Positions 25,201 through 38,300 of a DNA stretch of 64,000 nucleotides are shown here, in pieces. Source of the DNA: Certhia americana (taxonomy: Eukaryota > Chordata > Aves > Passeriformes > Certhiidae). The position numbers and the translations under genes are program-made. The notes below the pieces were generated by a model. It did not search any database. It saw only the letters and a program-made list of their open reading frames with translations, and had not been told where the DNA came from. How positions within the stretch are numbered: position 1 is the stretch's first letter; every line of letters begins with the position of its first letter. The DNA lies in NCBI GenBank assembly GCA_018697195.1, contig CM031858.1, positions 78,375,133-78,439,132 on the forward strand, in the 5' to 3' direction.

Positions 25201-28200
25201 AGGGAAAGATTGGCATGAAACATCTCCTAAATTGCGTGAGTACAAGTCTGGATTAGTTGCTTTTCATTTTGTTTGAATTAATATACATTTGCAGAGTTCA
25301 TTCACTTTTTTTTAGAAAGAGCAGACTTGAACACCTTGAGGGCAGATTTTATCCTAATAGACTATTGCTAAATGTTGGACAGAACAACAAGAAGTGTGTG
25401 CTGGGACACACACAGTGTCTTATTAAAAAACACTGGTGTTGTATTTTTGGGAGAGCTTGCTTTGTGCTACTATAACTCATCTCAGAAGTATCCATTTCTT
25501 GTCATGAGATGATGTTATTTGCTGGTTCTCTGGGGTAGCAGAGGGTACTGTTTCCACTTAGTCATTTGTATATGTACAAAGTAGACCTTTAAGATGTTAA
25601 CCCTACAAAAACAGACCATATTTTTCACTCATTTGGCAAGGTAGAGCAAAGTGCAGTAGTCCTTCTGTTCTCTGTCAGGGGCCCTGGAAAACGTAAGGGT
25701 GATAAAACATGAAATCAAACATGAATATTGCCTCTTATCTAACGCTGCAGTAACTGACCATTAACCAGCTGGGCTGCTTTACAAGATATTGACCTCCACA
25801 TCATGCCTTCCTCAGAGAATTAGGTTGGGTGTTTTTTACATGTTTTAAAGCCTTACAGGGATTAGTCCATCTTATTTCAACTGAAGATAAGAACTTGCCT
25901 TCACAGTTTTATTCTCATGATAAATTGGTTGACTCTTCTTTTTATTTGATGACCTGCCTAATGCAGGCCTGGGGGTGCATGCAGAATAGCAGAGTTTAGA
26001 TACCATCTGTTTCAGCCTGTTGATTACAGCAGGGAAAGCTCCAGATTAGCTCATCACCTGACAGTGACTTAGAAGCTTGCAGCACTGTGCAGAATCTGGC
26101 TGGCTGTGCCACAGGTGAAAGTGAAAACAGTTTAAATCATTTGTGTTTAAACTGACCAACTTTTCCAATCTCTAAATGGGAGCCTGGGATGAGACAAATG
26201 TCCACAGATGCAATATTCACATGGGTTTAATATGAGTGAAGCCTTTCCTTTTCAAAGCTGTAAATATTTCTCTTAAAACAAAGATTTTCATCTTTGTATG
26301 TTCTGTTTGATGCTTGCTACCCAACTCCCTGGTCCATAGGCCGGCAAAGGCAAGTGAACCAAGAACTACCATTTATGTTCCCAGTTGTTTTGCTGTTTGC
26401 TCACTTTGCCCTGCACCAGCTCCTGTGCACAGCCATAACTCTGCCTGCTGCCTTTATCACTGCATGTTAAATCACCAAGGAAGTGCTTGGTCTGCAGATT
26501 AAACCAAGAATTTGTTATAACAGATTGACATTGACAGTTTTGCTCCAAGACATATGGCAGGACACACAGCGTTGCTCCTTTAAAATGTGCACTTTCTGCC
26601 TCCTTGGCAGCCTGCTCTGTATTCTCTCTGCTGCCTGGCACAAAGTGCCACTTTTGAGGGGTATAACTTTACCATTGCTAACTTTGTGGGCTCTTCAGAA
26701 CCTGAGCTCCTCTTCTCTACAATCATTTGTATCTCTCTGCAAAGTAAATGCAAGAATTCAGTTTAAAAAGGTTCATCATACTTAATGATAGAGAATGAGG
26801 CAAGTTGGAATAAGATATGGGATGATGGCTCAGGCAGGAAAGGGGTGGATGTGTAATTAAAGTAATAATCATAAAAGGACTGAGGGATTTTGTGATTTTT
26901 ATCTCCAAGCTGAGGTTCAGACAACTGATAGTCTAATATGCATTGGATCATTCAGAGTTCTAAAGCTAGGAAAAAACCTGTTTTCTTCAGGGAAAATGGA
27001 AAATGAATGGGTTTGGGGCGGTTGAAACAAAAAGAGGAAATCTGAGTTGGTGTACTTTGCCATAGACCCCTTGTCCTTCCTTTTGACCTGCTCAAGTCTA
27101 GCAGTTTGTGAATGTGGACGCTAAGTCTTAAAGACTTGAAAGATCCCTGAAACAACAATTTAGTGTTTCCTTATAAACAGTTTTCTTCATATCAATCTGT
27201 GAATCTTGTTCATTGTAAAACGGTGATGCCAGTTTTGATCAGAAGAGCTAGTGGAAGAAATGAACACAAGCATATTGACCCTGACCGTTTGGAAGCAAGA
27301 GCTTCCACAGTGCAGTAACTTCTGGTGTGCACCACTAGGTGTTGCAGTTAGATGCTGTCTGCAGTGCTGAGCTGCAGGAGCTCTTGTCTGGGGTTATGTT
27401 GCTTGTACAAAAATCCAGCTGGTGAAGTCCTCTCTTCTCTCTACCTGTGTTTCAGGAATCCCTTCATTCTTTAATGGCGACACTAAGTTCTTCAAACCCT
27501 TTCTTTGTTCGGTGCATCAAGCCCAATGTGCAGAAGGTAAGATTTTGAATGGTATCCAACTTTTCTGTACGTCTCAGGCCTAGTCTTTTGCTGCCTGTCT
27601 GGTTATTTACCACTGTTTGAGGCAGAGGGTAGCATTCTTCACTTTGATTCTGTAGAAGGCTCTGCAAGGGGAAGGCACGGGGAAGGGCTTTTAAATTATT
27701 TCTTTTTGCACATGGCCTATGCACCTCTTTTATAGTCATTGCTCACAACTGTGATAAATGGCTCTCTAAGGAGGGTTATAAACAGAAGGTAGAAGACTGC
27801 ACTTCTTGTGTGACAACTCTCTGAGAGCCTTTTAGGGAGAAAATACCAAAATCGCAAAGTTTGTTTTAAGTCCCTAGAGGCAGTGATTCAGATGTGTATA
27901 GAAAAATGTGTGAATAACTCTCTTTTCAGACTCTTGTCTTTCAATTTATGAAGATACCAAGAATTGTATATGATGGGTGTTTTTTTCTGTTTAAGAATTT
28001 TTTTCTTAAAACAGGCTTGGAGACTAAGGCTTACAATATCAATTTGTCTTTTGAGTTACATATAATGCAAGGCAGTGTCAAGATATGCCTAAATATGTTG
28101 GAGGGCTCTCTAGAAGTAAAATAGTAATGGTACAATAGTCATTGAAATTAACATTGTTTGCCTGGTTCTGATATCCTGGGGTTTTGCACATCTGTTTTGG

Positions 28201-31200
28201 GCATAATAGACTGTTATTCAGCACAGTCTGCTTTTGTCAAAAATACAGCAAGCAGAGGTGCTAGTGAATCTGATTTATGGTTTTCACATGGCAACTCAGA
28301 GATTGATGACTTGACTATAAATCCATATTTACCTGTTTCATTTTTCTGGGCTGTCTACTTAATCAGGATAGTAACAAAACAAATGTGTGGATTCTATTGT
28401 AGGTTTTAGTGCTACCTGGACAGTACATCCTTGACTTCACATGTTTTCAGTTGCAGACTGTTAACTCTGCTTTTGTGCTGTTGTTTGCAATGTGCCAAAT
28501 AACCTGGAGATTTGGGGCAGATTAGCAAGAGGGACCTGCCTGGAAGCAAATAAAAACAACTTTCTGTGTCTTGAGGTGTTTGGTGCTCTGTGGTGTGAAG
28601 CCACCAGGCAGCTGAAACCACATGGACAGCAGAGCCCTGGCGAGTAGCTGGAATTTGTGATCTTTCGTGTTTAGCAAAGTCCCTGATCACAAAAGGAAGG
28701 CAGTTTTGAAAAGCTTGTTTGTTTCCCTGCTCCTGTTTCTGTTTGGAAGCCCCATGACCCTTATATAGAAGGATTTTGGAAACAAACTCACAGGTTTCCC
28801 TTATCTGTCCTTTCACACCTGACTAATAAGGTTCATTTCCGTAATAGGAAAGTTACAAGGATTTGCTGCGATAGATGTAAGAACCAGGCATTTGTTGCAT
28901 TTCCATAGCAAGGAAAACACTGAGATCCCACTCCTATGTTCCTTGTTCTTCAGTCTTTTCCCAGTAAAATGTTTCATTCCTGACAAATGCGGTGTGTGTT
29001 ACTCTATCTGCACATATATTTTACTACTACTAAAACACAGTTGTCAAAGAATTAGCAGCTGTGCAAGGAGAATGAGCTTGAGACTGTATCTGGGTACCAC
29101 CTCTAACTGCAGGAATGCATGCAGGAACAGATTGAGAAATTTCTGTAGACAATCCATTTCAATGTACATGTAAAATCTCACTGAAATATTACGTAAAAAT
29201 GGTTGTACTTGTTTTCCATTTGCCTTTATTTGATTGCAAATTTAACTTGAATCAGTGGCTTTACTAAATAAGAAGTACTGTTTGAAGAACAAGAGTCAAG
29301 TGTCACAGAGCTTCTCTGTGGTAGCTGACTCAGTAGAAAACTTGACTGAAAATAAGAAGGAAAGCCATATATAATGCTTGTCGATGACATTCTTCATTCA
29401 GGAGAGTGTTACCAAAATACACCTTTGGGATTCACTGTTGGAAGTTTTACCTGCTGTGTGCTGCTCTCGGTCCCCCACTCCATGTTGAACAGACAGAGTG
29501 ATTTTTAGTCCTGACCTTGTGACATTGTTGGTGTTTCTTCTTTCTGCAGCAGTGCAGGTGCTGGAGCGGGCACAAAGACAGCATTTGGCTGCTATATGAC
29601 TTTGCTGGATTCTGTAGGTGCACATCCCATTGAGCAGTTTGTAGTTTATCCTCTCATACAGCGTGTTGCTTTTTTTCAGTTCAACAAACGAAAATAAGGT
29701 GACTCAGTTTGCACAGCTGTGAACCAGCATGGCTGAGACACAGGAGCTGTGTGCATGGACTACCAGGGATAACCACATACACAACTCACTGTGCAGGGAT
29801 GGTTAGAAAAAAAATGCCCAAAAGATTCAGATGAGCTACTGAAGTGGAGTAAACTTTGATCAAAAGAAAATAAAGTCCCTATTCTCCTCTGTGTTTTCCA
29901 TCTGCATATGGAATGATAAATGTCACTCAGAAGGTACTTAAACAGTGATTGCCAAATACCTAAGCATGTGGAAGAAAGGTGTGTTTTACTGCTTTTTTGA
30001 AATACACAGCATTAAAGGAGAGCTGGACCAGAGAGATTCATCAAGGAGAAGAGCTGAAGTTGTGTTATTGGGAGCAAAGCCTTTCCATCTACTTGTTCCT
30101 CTCTGGATTGAGTACAAATAGGGGACACACCTATTGGTGAACATCCATTGTAACTGGAGGGGAGGAGCTGAGGGAACTCAAGAAGTGTGTTTGAATTCTG
30201 TAGGTGAAGGAAGTTAAGCAAATAGAAGTCAAATTCAAGCCTTTCAAAAGCAAAATGTATAGCAAACTACTTTCTCTGCTATAGATATTGAAGCATATTC
30301 ATGTTGGTAGCAGATGTGATAATTTGCAGTAATTATTTCATTGTTTTAATTTTTCAAAAGTTCAATTTCTAAGTATGTTGCAGTGGCAAGCAAAAACAAT
30401 TCAGCATAAGCAGTAAACCACTGAACATTTACATATGAAAGCAGGTTCCACACTCATTAGTGCAATTTCCTAAGGGGAGTGCATGGAGTATGTGACCTTT
30501 TGTCACAAGACATTTCGGCAGGCAGGCCTCAGACAGAAGGACAGAGGACCCATTAATCTTTGGGAGACATCAGAACAATCAGGGTATCTGTTTTCACAAT
30601 TTCCAATCTGTTCTGAACTATCCATAACATTGAAACTTTTCCACTTGGTATGCTTAATGAGTGTTTTCTGCTAATGAAGCCTCTTTCTCCTCAGCTCCCC
30701 TTATCTTCGCTGCAGCTGGCAGAACTATGTATCATTTCATCCCTTTGAACTTTAGCACATCTTTCTCTGTTTCTTGGTTTCATGTTTCTTTTTCTGTCTC
30801 CTGTTCTAGTTGATAATGATTCCTCCCTGCAACCTTGCCTTTTCTGATCTCGTCTCTTTCCTTCGTGTACCTTAAATTAGAAAACAACTACCACCACAAA
30901 AACCCAACAACAAAACCAAATCAACAGCAAAAAAATACTGTCTTTTTAAAAGAATCTGCAGCCATCGCTACAATCATCAGCTGAATGTGTCTTCCAGCTT
31001 GCTGCTATTAATAAAGTTGCTAAGCCTCGGTGCTATTCAGGAGACAGATCAGAGTAAATTTAAGATCTAAACTTCCTATTCAAGCTGTTTCAGAGGCAGT
31101 TTTCCTGTCACCCAGAAGCAGCCAGCCTTGGGTAGCTTGGCTCAAGTGCTTTCTCAGGTTCCCTTTTCCATTTAGGCTTTTTCTTGAAAATATATTGGCA

Positions 31201-34200
31201 TAATCTCCAGTGACACGATACTGGTATAATCATAGCCAGTGGCCCCACCTCCAGCATCTTCAGGGCCTCAGCTGTGCTGGTTTCTCAAAACCTCAGTTAT
31301 TACACCTTGCTTTTATAATCCCGCTGTTCTTGAGATTTCAGCAGGTTCAGATGTGGCTGTTCTCCCCTGCACATAAACCGGTGCATTCACTTCTCTTTGG
31401 TTACAGTTCTAAGGCCAGTTTGGTCCTGCTAGACCAAATCCTGGCTTAATTATAGTTCACATGAAGTATTTCATGTAGACGAAAATTTCACTTTTTAAAT
31501 TGTTCTGATAGGAAACTTGTGTTGGTGTGTGCCACCAGGCAGCAGGATTGCAGGATCTCTACTCACATCCCTGTCCACTCATTTATTTCTGTTTCATTCC
31601 TCTGTTGGAGTGATGGTCTTGTCACCGTCAAGATAAAAGCTGCTGCCTTTCTCTCAGACCTTGTGATCTCTAATGGGACAATTCTGTTTCTCTTCAGGTT
31701 TTTACATTAACTTTTTTTTAATCTTAAAATTTAATTAGGTCAGGTAAATAAGTGAGACAAAATTAAACCTGTGTTGTAGACCTGCAGCAGGGTAGGGGCT
31801 ACTGGGAGCAACAGGAAAAATGAAACTGGTAATACCTTAGCAGTTCAAAGGAAGACTGGTAGAAAAAATGTCTGTATTAAATTCTGTGAGATCTACTGCT
31901 GCTTAGAGTCCTATCATGCTCCATATTCATTCTGGGAAAATTAGTATCAAGGCAGTAAGATTAACATTGCTTCTGGGGACAGAGCCATTTGAGGGGATCA
32001 AGGTATGGCTATTGGCACCTGCAGTGAACTTTGAGGCATAGGTCATTAATGACCATGAGACACCCTGGAATAGCAAGCAGTTTGTCCTCTAATGTGAAAT
32101 AAGATACAAACCTATTTTGCTTGGCGCCTGAATTAAAGTTGTGATCTTAAAATAGCTCTGAATCATTACAAATGTAAGTATAGCATGTCACCAGCCTAAA
32201 CACCAGGTAGAAGTACAGCTCAGGAATGCAGTGCAGAGGAACAGTGATAGCAGAGCTTGACCCCATCTACAAGGGTGATTGTGTGCAGGGTGCGAAGCAG
32301 GTACAAGTGCAGGGAGTGCAGTAGGTGAGCTGGTTGTCTAGCTAGAATTGCAATATTGTCATATTGAGACTTGACTGTATGAATTACTGAATTTGCCTCT
32401 GAGGGAGTTTGGGTTTGTTTTTTTTTTTTGGGGGGGGGGTGTGGGGGGGATTTTGGGGTTTTTTTTGTTTGTTTTTTGTCTTTTGAGAAGTATGGATAAG
32501 AAGAGTGTAAGTCTAATGGTACTGCATTGGGAAGAGCACTCCCACAACCTTGAAAGATTCAGGGAGAGAAACTATGAACTTCAAGGGAATTCTGCTGTAC
32601 TTGAAGCACAGGATTGCTAAGCAGCTGGAAAACTTTACTTTCAGAAGTCTTTATTTTAAGAAGTTATCCTTAATTGGTTCATGTAGTTCCAAACTTCTAT
32701 GCCCATACTACTGGACTTGTACGAGCATTTGCTTTGTACTGTAACATTCAGCAGACTCTGGGTCTCCTTACAGGGGAGCAGATGCCTTTGTGGGTTTTGG
32801 AAGATGCTGAGCCCAGCAGTTAAAAGCTAAAAAGTGTTAGGCCCTAAATGGAGGTGTCTCTATGGTTTAGTCAGTTGCCAAGCCTTGGGGTAGCTCTTCT
32901 GCAGCAGTGGTGTCTGGTACTGGGAGCTAGTAGATCACAGGGTAAATTTGACTTGCTGCCCATAAGAAAAAGGTAATAGATAGCCTGATCACATTAATAG
33001 TTACTCTGTCATACTTTGAAAGCAGAGTAAATAAATAATATAGCCCAGGTGTAGTTGCTGGGGGTGTGTGGGGCTATCTGTAGAAAGTTAAGGTCTAGCA
33101 ATATTCATTTACAGATGTATAAGCAGCTCATATATTAGAGATCCTTATTGCCTTTTTAAAAAAATCTCTCTAATCTCAGTTGTTCTTAATTAATACTTGG
33201 TTTAAGAAGGCATTCTGGCTGCCAATTACTGCTGTCATTGCTTCTGGAGGCAGCAGAGCCACAGGCTCTGAACACAGACTGCTCTTGCTTGGGCAGCTTG
33301 GATCAGACTCAGGGTGCTGCTGCTCAGGCTCATCATTTGGGAGGAGAGCAACTGCTTCCCAAGAACACACACCCAGGCATGTTGGCCTGATCTTGCAGGT
33401 CAACAAGTGCATGGGGCCAATTGCAAACTATTTATCCTCCTTACCCTGTAACTAGTTCATAAGGCTTTATTATTCATAACCAGGAAGGCACAGTTGGAAG
33501 ATGTGGTGTCGTGCCTGGCCAACGCCACTTAATTCAGCTACCTGGATCTTGTCGCCTTGGGTTTTGCAGAATTACATAGCTTTAGATCAAGACTTGTGGA
33601 ATATGTACCAGCTGCATCATTTTCTGACACATCACTTAAGTAATTAGGTCAGGCACTAGAAGACTCATTCCTTAGGTAAAAGTGATAAGGAGAGCGTGTG
33701 TGGAAGGCAATTGCTCTTGCTTGCAGAGTGCTGGCAGTCAATGTTGAATCCCTGTCTGAACGAACAAGGTGTTTTGTGCTACATGCCTCTCTTAAGTGAT
33801 CTCTCTGAAAGATCACTCCTATCACTGCTGTGTGCAGCCTCTTGGTTATGCTGCCTGAGAGCCACAGGGCTGTCCCTTTGTCCCCATCTCAGAGTGTCCC
33901 CGCTTGCTAGGCTGAAGTAGGTCATTCCACTCTCCCGGCAGTCACCCAGACAAGGCATGTTCTTCTTCATCAAGGTTTGTTGCTTGCTAAGCAGGGTTGA
34001 CGAGGCATTCCTTTGCTAAGTGTATTAGGGTTTGTCTTTCAGTGTCCATGGTTAAAGAGTTTTAAATTGAGCTGTTTAATGCTAGGGACAGAGAGCAGAG
34101 ATGGGATGCTGCGGACGAGGGAGCAGGCACTCTGCTGTAAAGATTGCACCCAACTCCAGACAGAGGAGGCAAACAAGAATTTTGCATGTTTTGCAGCACA

Positions 34201-35270
34201 TACCATTTGGTAGGTCTCTGTCCACAGGTGGTAGGAGCAATTTCTGGATCTTGGGTAGTAACCGTGGCAGTGTGTAAGCTGGATGAAGGGACACATGGGG
34301 AGACACAATTGCTGCTTTGGCAGGGACTTGGATGGGGGTGGCCCAGATGACAAAGTACTAGAACAATTCTGTGGAAAAATCAAATGCCTGGGGATGGGAT
34401 ATTTTTAATGTGAAATGTTTGCTGTGTTGTTCAGTGTAATATCTAGAAGTGAGAAAAATTTTGACTGCTTCAGCAATTGATCTGCCAGCAGCAGAGGATC
34501 TTACCACCTACAGCTGACTTCAGGCACTACAATAATTATTGCATGTTGTGCCACCTGATGGATTTTTTTGTGGATTATGAATTCCTTTATATGTGGCTCT
34601 GTGGCATGGATAGGCAATCGTGGAACTGCAACTACTGATCCCAAGTCTGAAGGATTTGCTTTTCATAAATACCAGCAAAGAACTTGGCTTTTCTCCCTTC
34701 TTGTTTGCTCTACCAAGCATTTGAATTGCAAACATTGTCATGCAAATGTATGCGCTGAAAAACTGTGTACTTCATCAAGCTTTGGAAGTTTTCTTCAACT
34801 ATTACGAAAAAAAGTCCCCCCATCTCTAAACGGTAATTTACATTCAAATCCTGTTTGCTGTGTTCTCATGGTAACTACTCCAAGGGAACATGCACAGTCC
34901 ATGATAAATAGACTTCTCTAGAGTTCCAAAAGCATTGCTGGGGTACAGAGCATTGTTCTTTAGCAAAAAATTTAAAGTTCACAAGTCTCTTCCTTGCTAA
35001 GCTGTGAGATAGGGCATATTGTGCATTTTATCTCTTAAGGTTTAGGAATTTGTTGGCTGTGAAATATATTTAGATTCTTGCTGCCTATAAGGTGAGATTA
35101 GCCCTCGTGTCCTGTTAGTCAGGAATATCTTCAGTGATTGCTGTAGAGCCAGCCCTCGCTAGGCTTGACTTCCTTTGAGTAGCAGCAGGAATGAATTAAG
35201 CAAGTACAGCCAAAGATATCACATGAAAGACTTGAAATACCAGTGAGCTGAAGAAAGCTCTGTTCTGTGT

Positions 35271-35308
<38 letters not shown>

Positions 35309-38300
35309 ATAGCTGCAACTGCTAAAGATTCAGTTTTTCACAATGGACGAACGCTGAAGGGGGAAAACGTCTTAAAAGGTAAGGGGTTTAATTCATGCAG
35401 GTTTTTAAATTATTTTAATCTTGCATACTTGGAGATGCTGTGGACTTGTAGAAAAAGAATAAAAAATGCCTGGAGTTCGCCTGAGCAAGCTGTACTGGAA
35501 ATGTTTCCACACTTGTATTTTCTTTTAAAGAGGGCAAATGCATGCAGAATCAAGTTTATGAAAAAAGAACTAAATTTACTGGTCTAATCATATTTTTGAA
35601 CGCCAGGAGAACTTTGCTGCCAAGCAGTCTGCTTTAATAAATCACACTTTGTTTGAAAGTTAAAGGGGTGATTGTTTGCAGAGCTGGGAAAAAGTCGACA
35701 GAAGTAGATCTGTGTGTGCAGAGGGGGGCAGACCTGTGTTGTAGTGATGGGCTGCTTTCTGGAGAAAATACCTCTTCTGTTGATCAGTCTATAGCGTAGA
35801 TTCAGGAAAACTAGCTATGTAAAGTTAAGGATTATAGTATTTCTGCTATTTATTAAGGCATAAGGCATGTATTTTTATGTTGATTGCATGATAAGAAAGT
35901 AATACCGGGGATGAGTGTATTTGGGGTGGGGGGAGTCAAGCAAGGTACTTCAGAACCTAGAAGTGTAAATTTTTTTTTTAGTTTTAGTGGAGAAACTTTG
36001 ATGGGGCACACTTGAAACAGTATTTTTTTGCCATAGAAATACAGGAAATGGAGTATGCCAAAATTATTGTAGTAGTAATGGAAAGGACAGCATAGGTGTT
36101 GGTATATTTTGACCTTCTTTGCTGTGTCAGCTCTCCCTTCTGCCCCCAATGAAATAACCCTCTAACACAGCAGGTAAAATAGTGCTACTCACCACTGGTT
36201 GCCTTTGCTTCTGGGATCTTCACTTTGTGCCTTGCTTTCCCACTTAAAATGCTTGTCTCTGCAAACATTAGAATTCAGCCACAGGGTAGAAAATTAGGAT
36301 AAAATTGCTTGAGAGAACCTGTTGTGAAGGGAATGGGTTTGATCCTGCATCATTGAAGTCTATGGGAGTTTTATTCTGGTCTCGAGAAGTGCAGCCCTAG
36401 ATTTGCCTTGCAAATCTAGATGGAGGGTATATGATCTGATAAAGTGCCTATGGGACCAGGAAACAGTGTTGCCATAACTTGTAGTTGTTCTTTCACTGAT
36501 GTTAAAATATGTCCTTTTAAACCCCAGAGGTGGTAAGTCAAAATGTAGCTGGTTTTGTTGTATGCATATTGATGATTTGTATTCAGGATTTCACTTGCTA
36601 ATTCTTCTTAGTTTCGAAAAAGATAAGATTTCTTTTTTTTGTCATTTGTGTGTTTACAACCTGTAACATAAAAGAAAGCTTAACAACAGTGGTTATAACA
36701 AACAGATTACTGAAAGTTAGAGTGCTGTCCCAGCTATTCACAGATCTTTGTCAAAGCTATCCTCAGAATACAAAATCTGTGTGAAGAGCAGAAGTTACTA
36801 AACCTTTTTCTCTTTGACTGTTTATGTACATTTATGTTTATCTCTACATCTCTTTATGTGCATACATATATGTGAGTTTTCTTAATTTAGTCACAGGATG
36901 CAGCAAAGATTCCAGGGGAAACCTCACTATGATGCACTTGTAAGGACTAAGTACACTTCAGAACATCTGGTGCATCAGATGAAATATTTAACACAAAATG
37001 CTTACTGAAAGTACATCAATGCTTTTTATCTCTGTCGTCTTACACTTAGAATTTACCATTTCTAGTGGGTTTATGCAGTTTATAAACCTCAGTGGCAAGG
37101 CAGGTCCATTCCTAACACTGTCATTAGGAGTCAGGTTGTGGTTTTCAGTTGTATGAAGTAGAATGTACTAGCTGTAAAGTTCATGTTTGAGGACATCATC
37201 AGAGCTGCAAGGGTGGTCAGTCTAACTGATAGGAAGTTTTTGGCTGACATAATGAGGTTTGAGGTTGCTCTTGGTTTGTTTCCACATCATTCCTGATGTG
37301 TATTCCCTGTTCAGGCAACAGGGAGCTGGGCAGCTGGTGCTGCTTAGAGGAGCTTGGCTGGGGAGATGATAGCAGCACGATTCTTTAGGCTTTGTGGGCA
37401 GTATTTGTTTTGTTGCTTGGTCCCAAGCACCAGGCAAGCAGGCACAGTTCAGGTCTGTGAAGCTGCTGGATGCCAGGAAGCCCATTGCACCATGTAAATA
37501 ATTTGGGACACTGGCAAACTTTTTGTTTTGGCAGCCACCTGGGATTGTGGCACACACCCATGAGCATTATACAGTATCTATTGTAGAGAAGACAAGTTTT
37601 TCACCAAACTCATAGTGCTATGTTCTATTTCCACTGTTTACATGGTATAATAAATCTTGGCATTGTTGAAACTCACTCTGTATAGATCTAGAAATCTCCT
37701 AAGTATGTGGCTAGCAGGTGCTTTGGAAGGGTCTCCAAACCTTTATTAGTGAAGCAGGCATAATGTATATAGGTTGAGAGAAGACATCCACTTTCAGAAA
37801 GCCAGATAAACGCCAAATGATCTGTGATACGGCTTTCTCAAATGAATGGCTGCCCCAGATTCACATGATGAAGATGAGTATGTCCATCTGCACTTGCCAA
37901 ACACACCATTTGTGCATACTTCATACTTAGTTAAAAAGAAGCAGTGACCAGTCTCATCAATTAAAAGTAGTATTTCAAAGGGAGAAATGATGGTTTTTAT
38001 TAGAAGTGGTGTAACACTTAAATTACCTTCAAGGAAGCTTTTAATGTAGGAGAACAATTCACATGTCAAACAAAATTGCTTTTAGGAAAGCTGATTTTAT
38101 CTCAAGTGTTCTGAGTCAAACATTAAGGGTTATGTTGGGTTGCATACTTAAGCCAGCCTAGGAATTTCTCAGGGAAGAAATGGCTGTTCAGCCATCTAAA
38201 ATTGTATTTCCCTGTGACCCCTGGCATGCACAACATAGCACATCTCAAATCAGCCTGGTTCTTACAGGGCATGTGCATCTCATTGGCCTCAATGAGCTCT

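Noticed and set aside
27332..27345. CTCF-like ccactaggtgttgc
   Set aside because: Two mismatches in the critical GGC part of the core; too weak to list as a site.
28412..28816. 134-codon antisense open frame
   Set aside because: Composition looks random; no homology recognised; intron interior.
34085..34215. Exon-like stretch ending in a plausible donor (ttg|gtaggt)
   Set aside because: Translation matches no part of myosin-X and exon 16 to exon 17 already join in phase. It could only be a non-coding alternative first exon, for which there is no positive evidence.
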